DNA of 12,228 nucleotides from Hydrogenophilales bacterium (lineage in GTDB: Bacteria; Pseudomonadota; Gammaproteobacteria; Burkholderiales; Thiobacillaceae), in NCBI GenBank assembly GCA_011391655.1, contig JAABQE010000144.1, forward strand, positions 1 to 12,228, given 5' to 3'. A program made the position numbers and the translations under genes. The notes below the pieces were generated by a model. It had not been told where the DNA came from. It saw nothing but the letters and a program-made list of their open reading frames with translations, and did no database searches. Of this stretch, positions 8,461 to 12,228 are shown in pieces (within the stretch, counting starts at the first letter, position 1; every line of letters begins with the position of its first letter).

Positions 8461-9578
8461 GGCTGGGCCTCCGGGTTGGTGAGCGCGGCGGCTTCTTCGG
8501 TCAGGTCGATTTCCGCCGGACACCAGGCGATGCAGCGGCCGCAGCCGACACAACCGCTGCGGCCGTACTGGTCGTGCCAGGTGGCCAGCTTGTGGATCAG
8601 CCACTGGCGGTAGCGGCTGCGAATGTCCGGCCGCACGTTGAATCCGTGCAGATGGCCATGACTCTCGCCAAAGCAGGAATCCCAGCTGCGCGCATGCTCG
8701 CTGCTCTGGCCGTCGAGGCTCGGCTCGTCCGCCTCGGCATGGCAAAAACAGGTCGGGCACACCGCCGTGCAATTGCCGCAGGCGAGGCAGCGCGCCGCCA
8801 CTTCGTCCCAGCGCGGATGTTCCAGCTGGCTCATCAGCGTATGGCGCAAGTTACGGCTCGGCAGGCTGCGGGTCTGGGCGGCAGCGGCGGTTTGCCCCTG
8901 TTGTCGCGCCGCGTCGATTTGCTGCGAAGTGGCGGGCGCAAGATTCAGTGCGTCCAGAATGGCTGCCCCCTTTGCGCTGCCCGCCGCGGTGACAAATCCC
9001 TCCGCCAACTCAGTCAGCGCCAGGTCGTAGCCGGTGGTGGGCGTTGGGCCATCGCCGGTGGATGCGCAAAAACACGTCGCCCCTGGCACGGCACATTGCA
9101 CCGCCACCAGAAACAGCTGTTCGCGCCGTCGCGCGTAGTGGGCATCGGGTTGGTCGCCGCGCAGAAAATGCGCATCCTGCAAGGCCAGCGCGGCCAAGTC
9201 GCAGGCGCGCACGCCGATCAGCGCCAGCATGGGGGCCGGCGGCTCCACCGCGATGAATTGCAGCCGGCCCTGTTCATTGCGCTGGGTTCGCCACAGCGAT
9301 TCCCGGGGCGCGAACAGATGCGGCTTGATGGCCTGCGGCCCGTTCGCCCACGCGAAATAGCGCTGCTGCGGATCCTTCGTCAAGCGGTAATGTCCGGGCG
9401 CCTGCTCGGCCTGCAAGCCGCGCGGCAGGCTATCGGGCGTGTCGAGCGGGCGCATGGCGATGGCACCGTTCTCCGCCGCCGGTCCCAGACATTGATAGCC
9501 CCCTGCCATCAACTGGGCCACGAGTGAAGGCAGTTGCACCAGCGGCAGAAATCCAGGGTGATCGGGCAGGGAAGACAT
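8457..9578 (-). CDS. hydB: Hydrogenase beta subunit: 4Fe-4S dicluster protein (HydB/AsrA family)
   Basis: Iron-sulfur subunit relaying electrons within the soluble hydrogenase. The 373-residue protein has a long N-terminal domain with the family motifs IGVRACDLAAL (121-131) and a cysteine-rich CAVPGATCFCASTGDGP (162-178; C162, C169, C171), followed by two 4Fe-4S binding motifs: CLACGNCTAVCP with C264, C267, C270, C274 (plus C277 and C279), and CVGCGRCIAWCP with C343, C346, C349, C353. This is the layout of the sulfhydrogenase beta subunit and of AsrA. It is the first gene of the operon, in the beta-gamma-delta-alpha order known from the Pyrococcus furiosus soluble hydrogenases. The start at 9578 has no clear Shine-Dalgarno, but the protein N-terminus looks natural and no better start is seen upstream. 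Confidence 0.92.
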   Translation of the reverse strand: MSSLPDHPGFLPLVQLPSLVAQLMAGGYQCLGPAAENGAIAMRPLDTPDSLPRGLQAEQAPGHYRLTKDPQQRYFAWANGPQAIKPHLFAPRESLWRTQRNEQGRLQFIAVEPPAPMLALIGVRACDLAALALQDAHFLRGDQPDAHYARRREQLFLVAVQCAVPGATCFCASTGDGPTPTTGYDLALTELAEGFVTAAGSAKGAAILDALNLAPATSQQIDAARQQGQTAAAAQTRSLPSRNLRHTLMSQLEHPRWDEVAARCLACGNCTAVCPTCFCHAEADEPSLDGQSSEHARSWDSCFGESHGHLHGFNVRPDIRSRYRQWLIHKLATWHDQYGRSGCVGCGRCIAWCPAEIDLTEEAAALTNPEAQP

Positions 9579-9605
9579 AGGGATGCGCTCGACTTCGATA
9601 TCGCC

Positions 9606-9634
9606 AGTATAGGTTCAGGCTGCATGGATGGCGA
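9606..9634 (-). promoter_or_regulatory. Possible promoter of the hydrogenase operon
   Basis: On the minus strand TATACT (9611-9606) is a five-of-six -10 match and TCGCCA (9634-9629) a four-of-six -35 match at 17-bp spacing. Initiation near 9600 would leave a leader of roughly 20 bases before hydB. No FNR/ANR-like TTGAT-N4-ATCAA palindrome is visible nearby. Confidence 0.3.
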
Positions 9635-9647
9635 TCGGGTTCGCGCG

Positions 9648-9662
9648 GGCGGCCGGACCGCC
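9648..9662. repeat. Short inverted repeat between the divergent hydrogenase and ATPase genes
   Basis: GGCGG and CCGCC flank a five-base spacer. It sits upstream of both divergent genes and could be an operator, but in such GC-rich DNA a five-base palindrome can arise by chance. Confidence 0.2.
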
Positions 9663-9695
9663 TCCAGATAGCTCATTGCAGGGTAGGATTCCCGT

Positions 9696-11273
9696 ATGTT
9701 GGAGCAAACCTCTGCGGCGAATGAGCGTGTTTCCCGTACTTCTGTTGTGCCACCGGCCTTTCAGGGCCTGACGGCAGAGCGTGCGCGCGAACGGCTGGCA
9801 GCGGAGGGGGCGAACGCGTTACCCGATGGTGAGCCGCACGGCACGCTGGTGATGGTGCGCGAAGTCGTCAGTGAGCCGATGTTTCTGCTGCTCATCGCCG
9901 CCGCCGGCATCTACCTGATGCTGGGGGATCCGCACGAAGCCCTGATACTGCTGTTTTTCGTGGTCGTGGTGATGGGCATCACCTTCTACCAGTCACACAA
10001 GACCGAACACGTGCTGCAGGCCTTGCGCGATTTGACCAGCCCGCGTGCCTTGGTGCTGCGCGATGATGAAAAGCAGCGCATCGCCGGTCGCGAGGTGGTG
10101 CGCGACGACATCGTGATGTTTGCCGAGGGCGACCGCGTGCCGGCAGATGCGCGGCTACTGATGTGCGAAGGTCTGCTCGTCGACGAATCGCGGCTGACCG
10201 GCGAAGCGGCGCCGGTGCGCAAGGCGGTCGGCGACGGCCAGCCGGTCACGCTGCGACCCGGCGGCGACGATTTGCCGCTGGTCTATTCCGGCACGCTGGT
10301 GGTGCAGGGGCATGGCATTGCGCGGGTGATCGCCACTGGGCCGCGCACCGAGATCGGCCAGATCGGCAAGTCACTGCAAACCCTGCGGCCCGAACCCAGC
10401 CCGGTGCAGCACCAGATGCGCCGGATGATGTGGGCGTTTGCCGGGCTGGGTGTCATTTTGTGCGGCGTGGTGGTGGTGCTGTATGGCCTCACCCGGGGCA
10501 GCTGGCTCGACGCCCTGCTCGCTGGCATCACGCTTGCAATTTCCCTGCTGCCGCAGGAGTTTCTGGTGGTGCTCATGGTTTTCCTCGCGCTGGGCGCGTG
10601 GCGCATTTCGCGCAGCAATGTCTTGACGCGGCGCATTCCGGCGCTGGAGACGCTCGGCGCCGCCACCATTTTGTGCGCGGACAAGACCGGCACCATCACC
10701 GAAAACCGCATGGCGGTGACGCAGCTGGTGGTGCGTGACGAAAACTACGCGGTCGATTACGGGCAGGCGAATGAGCTGCCCGAGCGGTTTCACGAACTGG
10801 TCGAATTCAGCGTGCTGGCGAGTCTGGTTAATCCGTTCGACCCGATGGAAAAAGCCTTTCGTCGTCTCGCCGATCACTACCTTGCCGGTACCGAGCATCT
10901 GCACGACGACTGGACGCTGGTGCAGCACTATCCGCTGAGTCGCAACATGCTCGCCATGACGCATGGCTGGCAGGCCACCCAGCGCGACGAATACGTGGTG
11001 GCGGCCAAGGGTGCGCTAGAAGCCATCGCCGACTTGTGCCACCTGTCTGCGGCAGAAACAGCGCTTATCGCCGGGCAGGCGAACCGCCTGGCAGAACACG
11101 GCCTGCGCGTGCTGGCCGTCGCCAGGGCGACGTTCGAAGGCGCAACGCTGCCGCCCCTGCAGCACGATTTTCCGTTCGTCTTTCTCGGCATGATTGCGCT
11201 GGCTGATCCCGTGCGCCCGCGCGTGCCGGAGGCGATCCGCGTGGCGCGCCGCGCGGCATGCGGGTGGCGATGA
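9696..11273 (+). CDS. Cation-transporting P-type ATPase, N-terminal part (frameshifted)
   Basis: First 525 codons of an ion-pumping P-type ATPase of the MgtA/Ca2+-ATPase-like class. The start is supported by TAGGA at 9684-9688, seven bases before the ATG. Segments in order: cation-ATPase N-terminal region ([22 protein letters not shown], 22-43); two membrane helices at about 60-77 and 80-97; actuator domain with TGE at 168-170; helices at about 245-265 and 270-300; the phosphorylation motif DKTGT with D329; and a nucleotide-binding domain with [12 protein letters not shown] (412-423) and KGA (438-440). TM4 reads LLPQEFLVV (284-292), whereas relatives I remember have PEEFPVV. Reading ends at the TGA at 11271-11273 after an abnormal tail ACGWR. 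The true frame continues one base back, so this piece alone lacks the hinge, TM5-TM10 and cannot pump. The transported ion cannot be told from sequence. Confidence 0.9.
   Translation: MLEQTSAANERVSRTSVVPPAFQGLTAERARERLAAEGANALPDGEPHGTLVMVREVVSEPMFLLLIAAAGIYLMLGDPHEALILLFFVVVVMGITFYQSHKTEHVLQALRDLTSPRALVLRDDEKQRIAGREVVRDDIVMFAEGDRVPADARLLMCEGLLVDESRLTGEAAPVRKAVGDGQPVTLRPGGDDLPLVYSGTLVVQGHGIARVIATGPRTEIGQIGKSLQTLRPEPSPVQHQMRRMMWAFAGLGVILCGVVVVLYGLTRGSWLDALLAGITLAISLLPQEFLVVLMVFLALGAWRISRSNVLTRRIPALETLGAATILCADKTGTITENRMAVTQLVVRDENYAVDYGQANELPERFHELVEFSVLASLVNPFDPMEKAFRRLADHYLAGTEHLHDDWTLVQHYPLSRNMLAMTHGWQATQRDEYVVAAKGALEAIADLCHLSAAETALIAGQANRLAEHGLRVLAVARATFEGATLPPLQHDFPFVFLGMIALADPVRPRVPEAIRVARRAACGWR
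11253..11258 (+). other. Site of single-base deletion/frameshift in the P-type ATPase
   Basis: The frame reads R-R-A up to codon 11253-11255, then a G appears to be missing: GCG GC ATG CGG instead of an expected GCG GGC ATG CGG (A-G-M-R). Adding one G would join ...[11 protein letters not shown] to [14 protein letters not shown] without gap. No classical slippery heptamer is present. Confidence 0.85.
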
Positions 11274-12228
11274 TCACCGGCGACTACCCCGGCACCGCCG
11301 GGGCCGTTGCACGCGAGGCCGGGATCGATCTGGCCGGGAGCATCCTCACCGGCCCGGAAATCGATGTGCTTGGCGACAGCGCGTTGCAACAACGGCTCAA
11401 GACCACCCACGTGTTTGCACGCGTGGCGCCGGAACAGAAACTGCGCCTGGTGCAGGCATTCAAGGCCAACGGCGAAGTGGTGGCGATGACCGGCGATGGC
11501 GTCAACGACGCGCCCGCGCTCAAGGCCGCGCACATCGGCATTGCCATGGGCGGGCGCGGCACCGACGTCGCGCGCGAGGCATCCTCGCTGGTTCTGCTGG
11601 ACGACGACTTTGCCACCATCGTCGATGCCATCCGCCTGGGGCGGCGCATTTTCGACAATTTGCACAAGGCCATGGCCTATATCCTCGCGGTGCACGTGCC
11701 GATTGCCGGCATGGCCGTGTTGCCGCTGTTGTTCGGGCTGCCGCTGGTGCTCGCGCCGGTGCATATCGTGTTTCTGGAACTCATCATCGATCCCGCCTGT
11801 TCGATTGTGTTCGAAGCCGAGCCGGAAGAGCCCAACAGCATGCAGCGGCCGCCGCGTCGGCCGGATGCGCCCTTGTTCAGCCTGGGTACCCTGCTGCTGT
11901 CACTGCTGCAAGGCTCGACCCTGTTTGTTGCCGTGGCAGCGGTGTACGCCATCGCGCTGCAGCAGGGGCGCGACGCGGATGAAGTGCGTGCGCTGACCTT
12001 TACCACCCTGGTGATCGGCAACCTGGGCCTGATTCTGGCCAACCGCTCCTGGTCGAGTAGCCTGCTGGCCGCGCTGCGCACGCCGAATCCCGCGTTGTGG
12101 TGGGTGATGGGTGGCACCCTCGGCTTCCTGGCGTTTGTGCTCTACGTGCCGGGCCTGCGCGAATGGTTCGGCTTCACCTATCTGCACCTGAATGATGTGC
12201 TGCTGGCATTCGCCGCTGGCGTGACGGG
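11258..12228 (+). CDS. Cation-transporting P-type ATPase, C-terminal part (frameshifted, runs off window)
   Basis: Open frame, shifted by one base relative to the upstream piece, that carries the rest of the same pump. It contains [10 protein letters not shown] right at its start, KLRLVQAF in the phosphorylation-domain region, and the hinge motif [11 protein letters not shown] (residues 78-88 of this piece), then membrane helices corresponding to TM5-TM10, including [25 protein letters not shown] (138-162), a signature of this ATPase subgroup. The frame stays open to the right edge; by comparison with relatives only some 20-40 residues should be missing. The first ATG (11258) is inside a conserved segment and has no ribosome binding site, so it is given as the point where the frame becomes usable, not as a true start. 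Codon use and conservation look intact, suggesting a recent lesion or a sequencing error. Confidence 0.88.
   Translation, partial: MRVAMITGDYPGTAGAVAREAGIDLAGSILTGPEIDVLGDSALQQRLKTTHVFARVAPEQKLRLVQAFKANGEVVAMTGDGVNDAPALKAAHIGIAMGGRGTDVAREASSLVLLDDDFATIVDAIRLGRRIFDNLHKAMAYILAVHVPIAGMAVLPLLFGLPLVLAPVHIVFLELIIDPACSIVFEAEPEEPNSMQRPPRRPDAPLFSLGTLLLSLLQGSTLFVAVAAVYAIALQQGRDADEVRALTFTTLVIGNLGLILANRSWSSSLLAALRTPNPALWWVMGGTLGFLAFVLYVPGLREWFGFTYLHLNDVLLAFAAGVT

Noticed and set aside
8461..8772. Upstream extension of the hydrogenase gamma-subunit frame to 8772
   Set aside because: It overlaps the Fe-S end of hydB in another frame, while GGAGG seven bases before 8460 and the ATGA overlap mark the real start.
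11250..11260. Programmed -1 ribosomal frameshift in the P-type ATPase
   Set aside because: The site CGCGCGGCATG has no X-XXY-YYZ slippery run or Shine-Dalgarno-like stimulator, and recoding is not known to me for this family; kept only as a remote alternative.

Overview
This window looks like chromosomal DNA of a GC-rich betaproteobacterium. Protein sequences point to Nitrosomonadales-type sulfur- or iron-oxidising lineages, but that placement is an inference from gene content (ftsK next to trxB, a group 3b NiFe hydrogenase, a PEP-CTERM protein) and was not tested with a search. No RNA genes, insertion sequences, CRISPR arrays, integrase genes or replication origins are visible.

Layout from left to right: (1) 1-1837, minus strand: the N-terminal ~612 codons of the DNA translocase FtsK, cut by the window edge. 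(2) 1997-4157, plus strand: thioredoxin reductase (trxB), an Smr-domain protein and a Bcp-type thiol peroxidase. TrxB and Bcp are two ends of one electron path (NADPH - TrxB - thioredoxin - peroxidase). ftsK and trxB diverge from a shared 159-bp intergenic region. (3) 4329-4973, plus strand: a PEP-CTERM secreted protein in a clearly AT-richer patch, which looks like accessory DNA between core genes. (4) 5054-9578, minus strand: a compact five-gene operon for a cytoplasmic NAD(P)-linked [NiFe] hydrogenase of the sulfhydrogenase type (group 3b), in the order beta (Fe-S), gamma (flavin/2Fe-2S), delta (small subunit), alpha (large subunit), then the maturation endopeptidase. All four junctions overlap (4, 1, 8 and 4 bp), so translation is probably coupled. 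(5) 9696 to the right edge, plus strand and divergent from the hydrogenase: a cation-transporting P-type ATPase whose reading frame is broken once, near 11253-11258, with all catalytic motifs still encoded on either side.

Functionally, electrons from H2 would enter at the Ni-Fe site in alpha, pass the three Fe-S clusters of delta and the Fe-S centres of beta, and reach NAD(P)+ at the FAD of gamma (or run in reverse to release H2 as an electron overflow). The protease trims the C-terminus of alpha after nickel insertion. The hyp genes needed for metal-centre assembly are not in the window.

I found no convincing undescribed system. The observations most worth checking are the single-base frameshift in the P-type ATPase, its unusual TM4 motif, and the compositionally odd PEP-CTERM insert.
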